Source of the DNA: Curtobacterium sp. MCSS17_015
GTDB lineage: Bacteria > Actinomycetota > Actinomycetes > Actinomycetales > Microbacteriaceae
Assembly: GCF_003234265.2 (NCBI RefSeq)
Contig: NZ_CP126256.1
Location: 3,224,001-3,288,000, forward strand
Length of the DNA: 64,000 nt
Direction: 5' to 3'
Below the pieces are notes generated by a model. It saw only the letters and a program-made list of their open reading frames with translations. It was not told the DNA's origin and did not search any database. This document shows, in pieces, positions 52,761 to 61,410 of this stretch; position 1 is the first letter of the stretch; the number at the start of each line of letters is the position of its first letter. The position numbers and the translations under genes were made by a program.

Positions 52761-53948
52761 TCAGCGACCGCCCTTGCCGAGCAGCGCGACGAGCGCCGTC
52801 GCCAGCCAGTGGTCGACGTCGGCAGGGACCGGCCCTGCCCCGGTCCACGGCACGTCGCCGCGCGCGATCGCCGCGAGACTCCGGGCCTGCAGCGACAGCC
52901 CGAGGTCCATCGCCTGGATCGGGTTGCCGCCCGCGGCCGTGAGGTTGATCATCCGCGTCCCGTGCAGTGTCACGACCTCGCGCCCGTCGACCAGACGGTG
53001 CAGGACCCGCGCGTCCGGGTCGGAACCCGGCCCCGACAGGGAGGTGGTCTCCGCGGTCACCGCGGTCAGGGCCTCCAGGTCGAGCTCGAGCCCTTCATGA
53101 CCGACGCCCGCGATGACGACGCCGTCGCGGAGCATCGCGATCTCGGCGGAGCCGACGACGCCCCGTGCGCCCGTCGCCAGGAAGAGCAGCTCGGTGTCGG
53201 GCAGGACCGCAGCCATCGGCCCGACGCGGTGGCCGCGCATGATCGCCTCGAGCGCGCGGAACGGGTCCGTGTCGACGACGCTCACGACGGCGCCGAGGCT
53301 CCGGAGCGTGTCCGCGACGCCCTTGCCACACGGGCCGTACCCGACAACGGTGGCGCGGGCGCCGGGCACCATCGCGTTCGTTGCGTTCATGAACCCCTGC
53401 ACGATGCTCTGCCCGACGCCGTGCTCGTTCTCGACGATGAGCTTCAGTCGGCTGTCGTTGATGACCACGACCGGGAAGTCCGGCGCCTGCGGCAGGGCGC
53501 GGATGGCGATGCCGCCGGTGGTCGTCTCCTCCGTCGCGCCGAGGAACGTGCTCGACCGTGGTGCTCCCCTGCTCAGCTTCGCGATGAGCTCACCGCCGTT
53601 GTCCATCACCAGGTCCGGGAGGGCGGCGAGCAGTTCGTCGAGGTTCCGGTCGTGCTGCTCGGCGTCGTCACTGCGGCCACCGATCACCGTGATGCCGAGG
53701 GTCCGGAGCGCCTCCGCCGTCTCGGGCACGGTCGTGCCGACGTTGCCGGTGATCGTCACGCGGGCGCCCTGATCGAGCAGCCATCGGCACAGGACGGCGG
53801 TCTTCGGCTCGATGTGGATGCAGATGCCGAGGTGCAGGCCGGCGAACACCGGAGCGTCCTGCTCGATGCTGGCCGCGAGGAGCGGCATGGAGCGGGTCGC
53901 CCAGTCGATCGCCGGGGAGCCGGAGGGGGTGAGGGTGCGTGCGGGCAT
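52761..53948 (-). CDS. divergent S-adenosylhomocysteinase-like protein
   Basis: 395-aa two-domain protein of the AdoHcyase family. The NAD-binding GxGxxG reads VVGYGPCGKGVADTL near residue 200, and the substrate-domain motif is ITGNVGTTVPETAEAL. The catalytic Lys/Asp region reads NDSRLKLIVENEHG: the Lys is kept, but the Asp two turns on is Glu. The family C-terminal KPDHYRY tail is absent, and the protein is ~80 residues shorter than canonical enzymes. It may hydrolyse a related thioether or nucleoside. No methionine-cycle genes are adjacent. It is convergent with the TetR gene, 12 bp apart. Confidence 0.82.
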   Translation of the reverse strand: MPARTLTPSGSPAIDWATRSMPLLAASIEQDAPVFAGLHLGICIHIEPKTAVLCRWLLDQGARVTITGNVGTTVPETAEALRTLGITVIGGRSDDAEQHDRNLDELLAALPDLVMDNGGELIAKLSRGAPRSSTFLGATEETTTGGIAIRALPQAPDFPVVVINDSRLKLIVENEHGVGQSIVQGFMNATNAMVPGARATVVGYGPCGKGVADTLRSLGAVVSVVDTDPFRALEAIMRGHRVGPMAAVLPDTELLFLATGARGVVGSAEIAMLRDGVVIAGVGHEGLELDLEALTAVTAETTSLSGPGSDPDARVLHRLVDGREVVTLHGTRMINLTAAGGNPIQAMDLGLSLQARSLAAIARGDVPWTGAGPVPADVDHWLATALVALLGKGGR

Positions 53949-54032
53949 GACGGTGCTTCCTGTTTCCGAGCGGTGGGTTGTGCGGGTCGAGCCGGCTGCT
54001 CCCCCGCCTGCTGCGCAGGAATCGGAGCCGCC

Positions 54033-54050
54033 GGCCTGGAGGCGCGGGGC
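54033..54050. repeat. half copy of the GGCCTGGAGGCGCGG hairpin family
   Basis: GGCCTGGAGGCGCGGGGC has no complementary arm nearby; its 17-base core is the exact reverse complement of 40-56, and its first 15 bases match one arm of the palindrome at 55777-55824. It lies in the 355-bp gap between the AdoHcyase-like gene and the ASCH gene, just past the end of a candidate small ORF. Confidence 0.5.
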
Positions 54051-54065
54051 GCGCCCGTCACGCAT

Positions 54066-54206
54066 CTACGGATGGAGCTCGCGGCGGCTGTCGTCGCTGC
54101 CGTACAGGTCGGCCTTCTCGGCGGAGACGATCGGCGTCCAGCCCGGGCCGGAGGCCGTCGCGCGGCACAGCAGCGTCGTGCTGGTGGTGCGATCGCGCGT
54201 GGTCAT
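54066..54206 (-). CDS. candidate small protein, 46 aa
   Basis: The ORF starts at an ATG preceded by CCGGAGCCCCG and encodes a polar peptide beginning MTTRDRTTSTTLL and ending DSRRELHP. It is on the same strand as the AdoHcyase-like gene 117 bp downstream and divergent from the ASCH gene. No homologue is recognised. The amino-acid composition is less Arg/Pro-skewed than shadow reading frames here, which is the main support. Apart from this and the half repeat, the 53949-54303 gap appears empty. Confidence 0.35.
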   Translation of the reverse strand: MTTRDRTTSTTLLCRATASGPGWTPIVSAEKADLYGSDDSRRELHP

Positions 54207-54303
54207 CGGGGCTCCGGAGGCTCGTGGGGACGGGTCGATCCTGTCACGTCCGGTGGGTGGCATGGCCGTCGCTCGCATCTGGTCGCTCACTAGGGTCACT
54301 GCT

Positions 54304-54798
54304 GTGAACGCACCCTCACCGACCGTGGCCGCCTTCTGGGAGGCGCGTCGCCGCGACTCCCCCGATCTGCCCGAGACCGTTCCCCTCGCATGGGCGTTCG
54401 GTGCGACACCGGAACACGCGGACGCCCTGCTCGACCTCGTGCTCGCCGGCGTGAAGGACGGAACAGCATCCTCGCTCTGGGACTACGAGGCCACCGGTGA
54501 GCCCCTGCCGGAGGTCGGCGAGTACAGCATCATCCTCGACGGCACTGACGAGCCGCGAGCCGTGCTCGTGACGACCGAGGTCCGGATCGTACCGTTCATC
54601 CGGGTCAGCGCCGAGCACGCCCGCGCCGAGGGTGAGGGCGACCGGACCCTGGCCTACTGGCGTGCGGCGCACGAGCGGTACTGGCGGGAGCACTCGGAGA
54701 GCCCGCGGGGGTGGGCGTCTGACATGCCGGTGGTGTGTGAGCGCTTCCGGCTGCTGTGGCCGGATCACGCCGAGGGGCCCAGCTCGTCAGTGTCCTGA
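54304..54798 (+). CDS. ASCH-domain protein
   Basis: 164-aa protein with a PUA-like ASCH beta-barrel: the WAFGATPEHADALLDLVLAGVKDGTASSLWDYEATGEPLPEVGEYSIILDG region (about 29-80) with the G-x-K-x-x-T-type core (GVKDGTASS), and the later ERYWREHSESPRGW. ASCH proteins bind RNA or modified nucleosides; some hydrolyse N4-acetylcytidine. Function here is unassigned. A TAGGGT -10 element lies seven bases before the GTG start, giving the leaderless pattern and fixing the start. Confidence 0.87.
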   Translation: MNAPSPTVAAFWEARRRDSPDLPETVPLAWAFGATPEHADALLDLVLAGVKDGTASSLWDYEATGEPLPEVGEYSIILDGTDEPRAVLVTTEVRIVPFIRVSAEHARAEGEGDRTLAYWRAAHERYWREHSESPRGWASDMPVVCERFRLLWPDHAEGPSSSVS

Positions 54799-54824
54799 CG
54801 GAGCGGACGGCGCATCCAGGACGT

Positions 54825-55709
54825 TCACACGTCCTGGTCGAGCTCCGCCCGCGTGGGCGGGTCCGCCCCTGGTCGCGACACCGTGACCGCTGCGCACGCC
54901 AGTGCGAGTCCCGCGAGTCGCTCGAGCTCGGCGCCGTCCAGGTCCCCGGGCTCCACTCGCCCGGACAGGACGCCGACGAGCAACCCCGACATGAACGAGT
55001 CGCCGGCCCCGATCGTGTCCACGACCTCGACGGCGGGTGCGGGCGACCTGCGGCGAGCGCTCCGGGACGCGATCGCACACCCGGAGCCGCCGAGGGTCAC
55101 CGCGGCGAGCCCCACCCCGGCCGCGAGCAGCCCGTCGAGGACCGCGTCGACGTCACGGTCCGGCCACAGCCACGCGGCGTCCTCGTCACTGAGCTTGACG
55201 ACGTCCGCCTCGGCGACGAGCGGCGCCAGCGCCGCCAGGACCGCGTCCCGGTCCGGCGTGATCGTCGGCCGGACGTTCGGGTCGAGGGAGCAGAGCGTGC
55301 CCGAGGGTCGGCCGCGAACCGCGTCGAGGACCGCGCCCGCTCCGGGCCGCAGCACGGCCCCGATCGACCCGACGTGCACGAGGGGCGTCCCCGCCGGCAC
55401 GTCGACGGGGTCGAGCCGCCAGTCGAGGTCGAACGCGTAGGACGCGCCGCCGTGCTCCTCGATCGTCGCGACCGCGGTCGACGTGCGCCCGATGCGCGTC
55501 GCGTCGACCGCCACGCCGCTCGCTGCGACGTGGGCCAGGACCGCGCTGCCACGGTCGTCGTCGCCGAGCGCGCAGACGAGCCGTGCCGGCGTGCCGAGTC
55601 TGGCCAGGCCGACCGCGACGTTCATCGGACTCCCACCGGGCTGCTCGACGCGCCCCGCTGGTCGGTCGACCACGTCGACGAGGGCCTCACCGATGACGAC
55701 GGTCTCCAT
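54825..55709 (-). CDS. PfkB-family carbohydrate kinase (fructokinase-like)
   Basis: 294-aa sugar kinase. It has GEALVDVV at the N-terminus, the substrate loop GGSPMNVAVGLARLG, DPNVRP in the middle and the PfkB signature DTIGAGDSFMSGLL near residue 240. It resembles fructokinases. It is the last gene of the LacI-ABC-GH172 operon, separated from the GH172 gene by 122 bp that include a 48-bp palindrome, so it may be expressed at a reduced level or separately. Predicted role: phosphorylation of the fructose or other monosaccharide released by GH172. Confidence 0.88.
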   Translation of the reverse strand: METVVIGEALVDVVDRPAGRVEQPGGSPMNVAVGLARLGTPARLVCALGDDDRGSAVLAHVAASGVAVDATRIGRTSTAVATIEEHGGASYAFDLDWRLDPVDVPAGTPLVHVGSIGAVLRPGAGAVLDAVRGRPSGTLCSLDPNVRPTITPDRDAVLAALAPLVAEADVVKLSDEDAAWLWPDRDVDAVLDGLLAAGVGLAAVTLGGSGCAIASRSARRRSPAPAVEVVDTIGAGDSFMSGLLVGVLSGRVEPGDLDGAELERLAGLALACAAVTVSRPGADPPTRAELDQDV

Positions 55710-55776
55710 GCTGCTCACCTTCCGGCAACGGGTTGAGGATCGGGAGCGACGCGGGTCCTGCGTCCCTACCGCGAGG

Positions 55777-55824
55777 GGACGGCCTGGAGGCGCGGTGCGG
55801 GCCCGCACCGCGCCTCCAGGCCGT
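55777..55824. terminator. 48-bp perfect palindrome (GGCCTGGAGGCGCGG family)
   Basis: Two 24-base arms are perfectly complementary with no loop; they contain GGCCTGGAGGCGCGG and CCGCGCCTCCAGGCC. It lies 8 bases past the GH172 stop codon and before the kinase gene on the same strand, so it can act as an internal terminator or attenuator. Half copies occur at 40-56 and 54033-54050. Confidence 0.75.
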
Positions 55825-55831
55825 CAGGCGG

Positions 55832-56929
55832 TCACCTCGGGACGCGTGCCGCCGCCGGGGGCAGCGTCGGGAACGGCGCGTGCGGTCCCGTCTGGTACCA
55901 GTAGGCGACCGTGCTGATGTCGTCGGCCCGCTCGAACAGCCCGTGGTCCCAGGTGCCGATCTGCTGCACGGTGACGCGCAGGTCCTCCTCGAACCAGATC
56001 GGGTCCGGCAGGTGCCAGCGGTACAGGGCGTGCATCGGCGCGACCGCGTGGATGAACTCGGACGCCCCGGTGGTGTCACGACTGCTGCAGAACGGGTAGC
56101 CGAAGTACGGCGCACTGAAGGTGAGCGGCACGGGCTCGGGGTCGGCACGGAGCTCGTCCTGGAACGCCCACGCTCCGCCGGCGTAGTCCTCGAGTCCGGT
56201 GCTGCAGAGCGACGGGAGCTCGTCGTCGCCGTCCACGAAGAACTTGACCTCGCCCTCACCCCACCAGAAGCGGCTCAGCGAGGCGAGGGCGACGTAGGTG
56301 CCGACGTACCGCCCGCGGCCGCGCACCCCGTCGAGGATGACGTGGTCCTCGCCGAGCGCGGTCGTGCCGTTCGACCGCCGCCACTGCGCGTGGAAGTACG
56401 GGGTGTCGGCGGCGATGTCGTCACCGGTGGTCAGGTCGACCTGGAAGAAGACGTGCTCCAGGTCGGCACCGTGCTCGCTCGTGATGGCGATGCGAGCGTG
56501 CTTCCGGAACGGCATCGGGAAGTAGCTGTTCATGCCGGCGGTCGGGGCGACGGTGATCGGTTCCGACGTGACGAGCGCGCGGGTGGCGAAGCCGTTGCAG
56601 AAGAAGTCGCCGAGCGGGACCTCGACCGAGGGTTCGTCCTCGTCGTCCCACCAGGCGCGCAGGACCAGGTCGCGGAGGACGAACGGTCCGGCCTCGGTCT
56701 TGTCGGTCACGGTGATCCAGATGTGCCGGATCACCCCGGGCCCGTCGATGTCGACCAGGTCCACCGTCCCACCGGCGGGCAGTGCGGCCCAGGCGCTCCC
56801 CTTGCGGCCCGGACCGAGGTTCGACGAGGCCGAGGCGGCGATCCCGAACGCCCCGGTGGGGTTCTCGGCGTTGATCGATCGGGACCGCACGCCGGCGGGC
56901 GGCGCGAGTTCGGACAGGGTGGGGAGCAT
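55832..56929 (-). CDS. GH172 (DUF2961) glycoside hydrolase
   Basis: 365-aa cytoplasmic-type enzyme without a signal peptide. DUF2961 features are visible: SSNLGPGRKGSAW, PGVIRHIWITVTD, VEVPLGDFFCNGF, GMNSYFPMPFRKHARI, STGLEDYAGGAWAF and the late SEFIHAVAPMHALYRWHLPDPIWFEEDLRVTVQ. The Glu pair typical of GH172 can be placed in TGLED and the WFEEDLR region. Characterised members process difructose dianhydride I/alpha-fructofuranosides or D-arabinofuranosides. It is encoded between a sugar importer and a fructokinase-like kinase, so a fructofuranoside is favoured (inference). Confidence 0.9.
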   Translation of the reverse strand: MLPTLSELAPPAGVRSRSINAENPTGAFGIAASASSNLGPGRKGSAWAALPAGGTVDLVDIDGPGVIRHIWITVTDKTEAGPFVLRDLVLRAWWDDEDEPSVEVPLGDFFCNGFATRALVTSEPITVAPTAGMNSYFPMPFRKHARIAITSEHGADLEHVFFQVDLTTGDDIAADTPYFHAQWRRSNGTTALGEDHVILDGVRGRGRYVGTYVALASLSRFWWGEGEVKFFVDGDDELPSLCSTGLEDYAGGAWAFQDELRADPEPVPLTFSAPYFGYPFCSSRDTTGASEFIHAVAPMHALYRWHLPDPIWFEEDLRVTVQQIGTWDHGLFERADDISTVAYWYQTGPHAPFPTLPPAAARVPR

Positions 56930-56958
56930 GGATCCTCCGGGGGTCGGTCGGGTGGTGG

Positions 56959-57882
56959 TCACTTGACGGAGCCGACGGTGACGCCGCGGCTCAGGGTGCG
57001 TTGGAAGACGAGGAAGAAGACCAGGGTCGGGAGCAGGGAGAGCAACGACCCGGCGTTGAGCGCGGTCAGGTTGATGCTGTTCTGCCCCTGCAGGGTCGCG
57101 AGCGCGATCGGGACGGTCTGCGCGGACTGGTCGGTGAGGAGCACGAGCGGGATGTAGAACTCGTTCCAGGTCCAGACGAAGAAGAACACGACGAGCACCG
57201 ACAGCGTCGGGCGGAGGACCGGGAACACCACCGACCAGAGGATGCGGAAGCGTCCGGCGCCGTCGAGCGCTGCGGCCTCGAGCAACGACTGGGGGATCGT
57301 GCTCATCACGCTCGACAGCAGGTACGTGCCGAACGCGGCCTGCAGCACGGTGAAGACGATCACCACGCTCCAGATCGTGTTGACGGTGCCGGTGGTCTGG
57401 GCGCCGTAGAACAGCGGGTAGATGAGGGACTCCTGCGGGAGCATCGTCGCCAGCAGGAACACCGCGAGCATCCAGGTGCGACCGCGGATCCGGCCGATGC
57501 CGATCCCGTAGCTCGTCACGAGGGCGAGCGCCGTCCCGAGCACGGCGACGAGTCCCGAGATGACGATCGAGTTGAGCAGTGCCCGCGGGTAGTCGACGAG
57601 GGACAGGTACTGCTGGAAGGCCTCGGTGCTGAACTGCTCGGGCAGCGACAGCGGACCGTGGGCGGAGTAGTCCGCGCCGGTCTTGAAGGCGTTGAGCACG
57701 AGGAGCAGCAGGGGCGCCAGCATGAGCAGGGCGAACACCGCCGCCACGGCGAGGACGACCCAGCGGGTGACCCCGCGCTTCCGGCGGGCGCCGCGGCCCC
57801 GCTGAGTCCGTCCTCCCGGAGTCTGGGCGGCCCGATCCTCGGTCGGAGCGGTCTCGTCGGAGGTGGACAGAGTGGCGCTCAT
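56959..57882 (-). CDS. carbohydrate ABC transporter permease (MalG-like)
   Basis: 307-aa inner permease of a CUT1-type importer. A polar ~38-residue N-terminus is followed by six helices, the first VVLAVAAVFALLMLAPLLLLVL. The EAA loop reads EAAALDGAGRFRILWSVVFP in the cytoplasmic side between helices 4 and 5. Its ATG overlaps the stop of the other permease (ATGA). No ATPase is encoded nearby, as is usual in actinobacteria, which share an MsiK-type ATPase. Confidence 0.93.
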   Translation of the reverse strand: MSATLSTSDETAPTEDRAAQTPGGRTQRGRGARRKRGVTRWVVLAVAAVFALLMLAPLLLLVLNAFKTGADYSAHGPLSLPEQFSTEAFQQYLSLVDYPRALLNSIVISGLVAVLGTALALVTSYGIGIGRIRGRTWMLAVFLLATMLPQESLIYPLFYGAQTTGTVNTIWSVVIVFTVLQAAFGTYLLSSVMSTIPQSLLEAAALDGAGRFRILWSVVFPVLRPTLSVLVVFFFVWTWNEFYIPLVLLTDQSAQTVPIALATLQGQNSINLTALNAGSLLSLLPTLVFFLVFQRTLSRGVTVGSVK

Positions 57883-58799
57883 CAGGCGTCCTTCCCCTCG
57901 GCGTCACGGCGCTGCAGCCACATGAGCACACCCGCGATGACGAAGATGACGATCGCCATGACCGTCGCGATGGCGGACCCGTACCCGACCTTCGACAGCT
58001 CGAAGAAGTTCCGGTACGAGTAGTACGACGGCACGACGGTGGATCCCTCCGGCCCGCCGCCCGTCAGGATGAGGATCGGCGCGAAGACCTTGAGGGCGCC
58101 GACGGTCGCCGTGATCACGACGACGAACACCTCGGGGCGGATCTGCGGCAGCGTGATCGCGGTGAAGCGTCGCCACCAGCCGGCACCGTCGAGCGACGCC
58201 GCCTCGTACAGTTCCGGGTCCACCCGCTGCAGTGCCGCCATGAAGACGACCACCGGGTAGCCGATCTGCAGCCAGACGAGCACGAGCATCACGGCGAAGA
58301 TCGCGATGTCCGGGTTGCCCAGCCAGTCCGGTGGACTCGTGTTCCCGAACGCGGCGAGCACGCTGTTGAGCAGCCCGTTCTGGGTGGCGAGCACCCAGCT
58401 CCACACGAAGCCGGCGACCGCGATCGGCAGGATCTGCGGCAGGTAGTACAGCGCGCGGAGCGTCGCGGCCACCTTCGGCCCGAATTCGCGGCCGAGGTGG
58501 TCGAACAGCATCGCGGCGAGGACGAGCCCGATGATGGTCGGCACCACGACGATGCCGACGATCATGAACACGGAGTTCCCGAAGGCGAGCCAGAACTGTG
58601 CGTCGGCGAGCAGGTCGACGTAGTTGCCGATCCCGTACCAGCGCATCGGCGCCAGTCCGCCCTTCCACTGGAAGAGGCTGTACCAGACGTTCATCGCGAA
58701 CGGCACGATCACGATGGCGAGCGTGCCGATGATCATCGGTACGAGGTACCACCAGTAGGAGTGCTGCCGGGTGCGACTTCGGAGCGCGAGTGTCGTCAT
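57882..58799 (-). CDS. sugar ABC transporter permease (MalF-like)
   Basis: 305-aa six-helix permease. Helix 1 is WWYLVPMIIGTLAIVIVPFA and the EAA loop is EAASLDGAGWWRRFTAITLP. It partners the next permease and the lipoprotein upstream; the three form one importer. The ATG at 58799 follows CAGGAGATCGTC. It ends in an RRDAEGKDA tail overlapping the next start. Confidence 0.93.
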   Translation of the reverse strand: MTTLALRSRTRQHSYWWYLVPMIIGTLAIVIVPFAMNVWYSLFQWKGGLAPMRWYGIGNYVDLLADAQFWLAFGNSVFMIVGIVVVPTIIGLVLAAMLFDHLGREFGPKVAATLRALYYLPQILPIAVAGFVWSWVLATQNGLLNSVLAAFGNTSPPDWLGNPDIAIFAVMLVLVWLQIGYPVVVFMAALQRVDPELYEAASLDGAGWWRRFTAITLPQIRPEVFVVVITATVGALKVFAPILILTGGGPEGSTVVPSYYSYRNFFELSKVGYGSAIATVMAIVIFVIAGVLMWLQRRDAEGKDA

Positions 58800-58851
58800 G
58801 ACGATCTCCTGACGGGGGCGCCGGTGGGCGCCCGCCCGGTGTGGGTGTCGG

Positions 58852-60174
58852 TCAGCCCTGGTCGACGGTCTTCTTGCCGTCGTCGTAGAAGGACTGCAGC
58901 TCGGACAGGTACTCGTCGGCGGTCTCGTTGCCGTTCGACATCGCCGACATGTTGTTCTGGATGAAGTCGAGGAAGCCGGGCACGGGGTAGTCCGGGTAGA
59001 AGGTGAGCGTGTCGTCACGCACGACCTCGTCGAAGCGCTCGGTGTACGCCTTCGTGACGGGGTCCGAGATCGACGCGGTGTCGCCCGCCAGCGGCAGGCC
59101 GCCCTGTTCACCGATCTCGTTCTGGACCTCGGGGCTGAGCGTGGTGTCGATCCAGTCGTAGGCGAGTTCCTTGTTGCCGGCCTTCGCCGGGACGCCCCAC
59201 AGGTGGCCGGATGACCCCATCGTCATGTTCGCGCCGGGGAGCGTGAACGAGCCCCACTCGAAGGACGCCTGGTCCTTGACCCGCGCGAAGACGCCGTTGT
59301 TCCAGATGAGCATCCCGGTCTTGCCGCTCAGGAAGTTGACGTTCGCCTGCTCGAAGTTGAGGCCGCCGAGGTCCGTGCCGACGTAGCCCTCGTCGATCCA
59401 TTCCTGGAACTGCCGCGTGCCCGACTTCCACGGGTCCTTCGAGAAGTCGACCTTCCCCTTGAGGAACATGAAGTCGTCGATGTCCTCCCGGTCGGCTGCC
59501 GCGGAGACGAGCGAGTACCAGATCCACATCTGGTTGAAGCCCTGGTTGACCGCTGCCGACGACGAGATCGGCGTGATGTCGGCGTCCTTGAGCTTCTGCA
59601 GGGCGGTGGTGAACTCGTCCATCGTCTTCGGCTCGGCGGTGATGCCGGCCTGCTGGAACTTGTCCTTGTTGTAGTAGAAGGTGACGTACTCACCGACGTT
59701 CGGGACGCCGTACCAGTTGCCGCTGCCGGCCTTGCCCTGCTCGTCGTACTTCGCGAACGACTGCATGGAGCCGGTGACCTTGTCGTCCCAGCCGCGCTCC
59801 TCGACGGCGTCGTCGAGGTTCTCGAGCAGCCCCTGACTGGCGAGCTGCCCACCGTCGGCATTGCCCTTGTTGAACTCGACGACGTCCGGCACCTTGTTCC
59901 CGCCGAGCACGAGCTTGGCGTTCTTGCGGAACCCGTCGAAGCTCGTCGTCTGGAACTCCACGTCGACGTCCGGGTGCTTCTTCTCGAAGATCTCGAGCGC
60001 GAGCTTCCAGCCCTGGCCCTGCGCCGTGCTGGGGTCCTCGTACTGCATGATCGTGAAGGTCTTGCCGTCCGAGCCGGAGCCGGACGCGCTGCATCCGGTG
60101 AGGGCGGCCGCGGCGAGCGCGATCGTGGTGATGGCGGCGGTCCGCAGGGACCGACGTCGCGTGGTTCGGTGCAT
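58852..60174 (-). CDS. sugar ABC transporter substrate-binding lipoprotein
   Basis: 440-aa extracellular lipoprotein. The signal peptide (AAITTIALAAAALTGC) has the lipobox LTGC. The mature part has the SBP_bac_1 fold, with KTFTIMQYEDPSTAQGQGW at the start and the typical NVGEYVTFYYNKDKF motif near residue 165. It is the first structural gene after the LacI gene (112-bp gap) and gives the importer its specificity, predicted to be an oligosaccharide related to the GH172 substrate. The ATG at 60174 follows AAAGGAGCTGCACC. Confidence 0.93.
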   Translation of the reverse strand: MHRTTRRRSLRTAAITTIALAAAALTGCSASGSGSDGKTFTIMQYEDPSTAQGQGWKLALEIFEKKHPDVDVEFQTTSFDGFRKNAKLVLGGNKVPDVVEFNKGNADGGQLASQGLLENLDDAVEERGWDDKVTGSMQSFAKYDEQGKAGSGNWYGVPNVGEYVTFYYNKDKFQQAGITAEPKTMDEFTTALQKLKDADITPISSSAAVNQGFNQMWIWYSLVSAAADREDIDDFMFLKGKVDFSKDPWKSGTRQFQEWIDEGYVGTDLGGLNFEQANVNFLSGKTGMLIWNNGVFARVKDQASFEWGSFTLPGANMTMGSSGHLWGVPAKAGNKELAYDWIDTTLSPEVQNEIGEQGGLPLAGDTASISDPVTKAYTERFDEVVRDDTLTFYPDYPVPGFLDFIQNNMSAMSNGNETADEYLSELQSFYDDGKKTVDQG

Positions 60175-60286
60175 GGTGCAGCTCCTTTGCTGATGACGTG
60201 GACGACCGCGCGCAGGCGCACTCGACCACCGCGACGTGGGGCGCGTCGCGTTCGGGTGGGTGTCGGGAGGACTGGTGCGGTACGGC

Positions 60287-61372
60287 TCAGGGGGGATCGC
60301 GGGGCGGCGCGACGGAACTGCGCACCACGATCGGACAGTGCATGCGGTGCCCGACGGGTGCGTCACCGGTCGCGGGTGATCCGTCGATCCGGCGGAGGAT
60401 GCGCTCGACGGCCCACTCCCCCATCGCTCGGTGCGGGAGCTGCACGGTGGTGAGTCCCGGGTCGAGCGCTTCGGCGACGAACTCCTGGTTGTCGAAGCCG
60501 ACGATGGACAGGTCGGTGGGGACGGTCAGTCCGAGGCTCCGGGCCACCTGGTAGAAGCCCATCGCGATCTGGTCGCCGAAGCAGAACACCGCGGTCGGCC
60601 GCTCGCCGGCCGGTCGGTCGAGGAGGGCGTGCGCGGGCGCGATGGCGCACGCGGTCGCCGCGTCCTCGGCGGTCACCATGAGCGCGGGGTCGGCCGGGAG
60701 GCCCGCATCGGCCAGGGCGCGCCGGTACCCGCGGGTGCGCAGTGCGTCGGCGATCGGGTAGGCACGGACGGTGCAGAACCCGATGCGGCGGTGTCCCGCC
60801 TGCACGAGGTGGGTCACGGCGTCGTACGCACCGCGCTCCTCGTCCGGCACGACGAAGTCGGTCGGTGCAGCGTCGGGGCCCGCTCCCCCGGACGCTGCGC
60901 CGCCGTCGGCCGGGCCGGTGTCGGGGCGGCCGTCGAGCAGGACCACCGGGGTGCTCGACGGCACCTTCGGTGCCTCGACGGTCCGGTGGTACGTCGCGGC
61001 GACGATGAGTCCGTCGACGTTCCGCTGCAGCAGCGACTGCACCGCCGTGGTCTGCATCTCCTCGTTGCCGCCGGTGTCGACGAGCATGAGGACGTAGCCG
61101 CTGCGCCAGGCGGCCTCCTGCGCGCCGGCGAGCATCGCGCTCGAGAACGGGACGGTCGCGACCCGGTCGGACACCAGGCCGATGGTCTGCGTCTGCTTCG
61201 ACTTCAGTGAGCGGGCGAGCTGGTTCGGCACGTAGCCGAACGTGTCGGCGAGCTCCCGGATCCGGCTGGCGACGTCGCGGTTGACGCGGCCGGCGTCCCG
61301 GTCGTTGAGCACGAGCGACACGGACGACACGGACACGCCCACCTGGGCGGCGATGTCCTTCATCGTCAGCAT
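60287..61372 (-). CDS. LacI-family transcriptional regulator
   Basis: 361-aa repressor. The N-terminal HTH is MKDIAAQVGVSVSSVSLVLNDRDAGRVNRDV (about residues 4-34), with the hinge YVPNQLARSLKSKQ. A periplasmic-binding-type sensor domain follows (QTIGLVSDRVATVPFSS onward), ending near residue 345. It is the first gene of the sugar operon. The start ATG 61372 follows GAAGGAGCGACGC; an upstream in-frame ATG is less likely. Two LacI-type palindromes overlap its promoter, so it is autorepressed and sugar-inducible. Confidence 0.93.
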   Translation of the reverse strand: MLTMKDIAAQVGVSVSSVSLVLNDRDAGRVNRDVASRIRELADTFGYVPNQLARSLKSKQTQTIGLVSDRVATVPFSSAMLAGAQEAAWRSGYVLMLVDTGGNEEMQTTAVQSLLQRNVDGLIVAATYHRTVEAPKVPSSTPVVLLDGRPDTGPADGGAASGGAGPDAAPTDFVVPDEERGAYDAVTHLVQAGHRRIGFCTVRAYPIADALRTRGYRRALADAGLPADPALMVTAEDAATACAIAPAHALLDRPAGERPTAVFCFGDQIAMGFYQVARSLGLTVPTDLSIVGFDNQEFVAEALDPGLTTVQLPHRAMGEWAVERILRRIDGSPATGDAPVGHRMHCPIVVRSSVAPPRDPP

Positions 61373-61410
61373 GCGTCGCTCCTTCGCGTCGATCGGTTGA
61401 CGCGGGGTCG

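Noticed and set aside
54825..61372. A missing ABC ATPase as evidence that the importer is broken
   Set aside because: Actinobacterial CUT1 importers commonly use a shared MsiK ATPase encoded elsewhere; both permeases have intact EAA loops.
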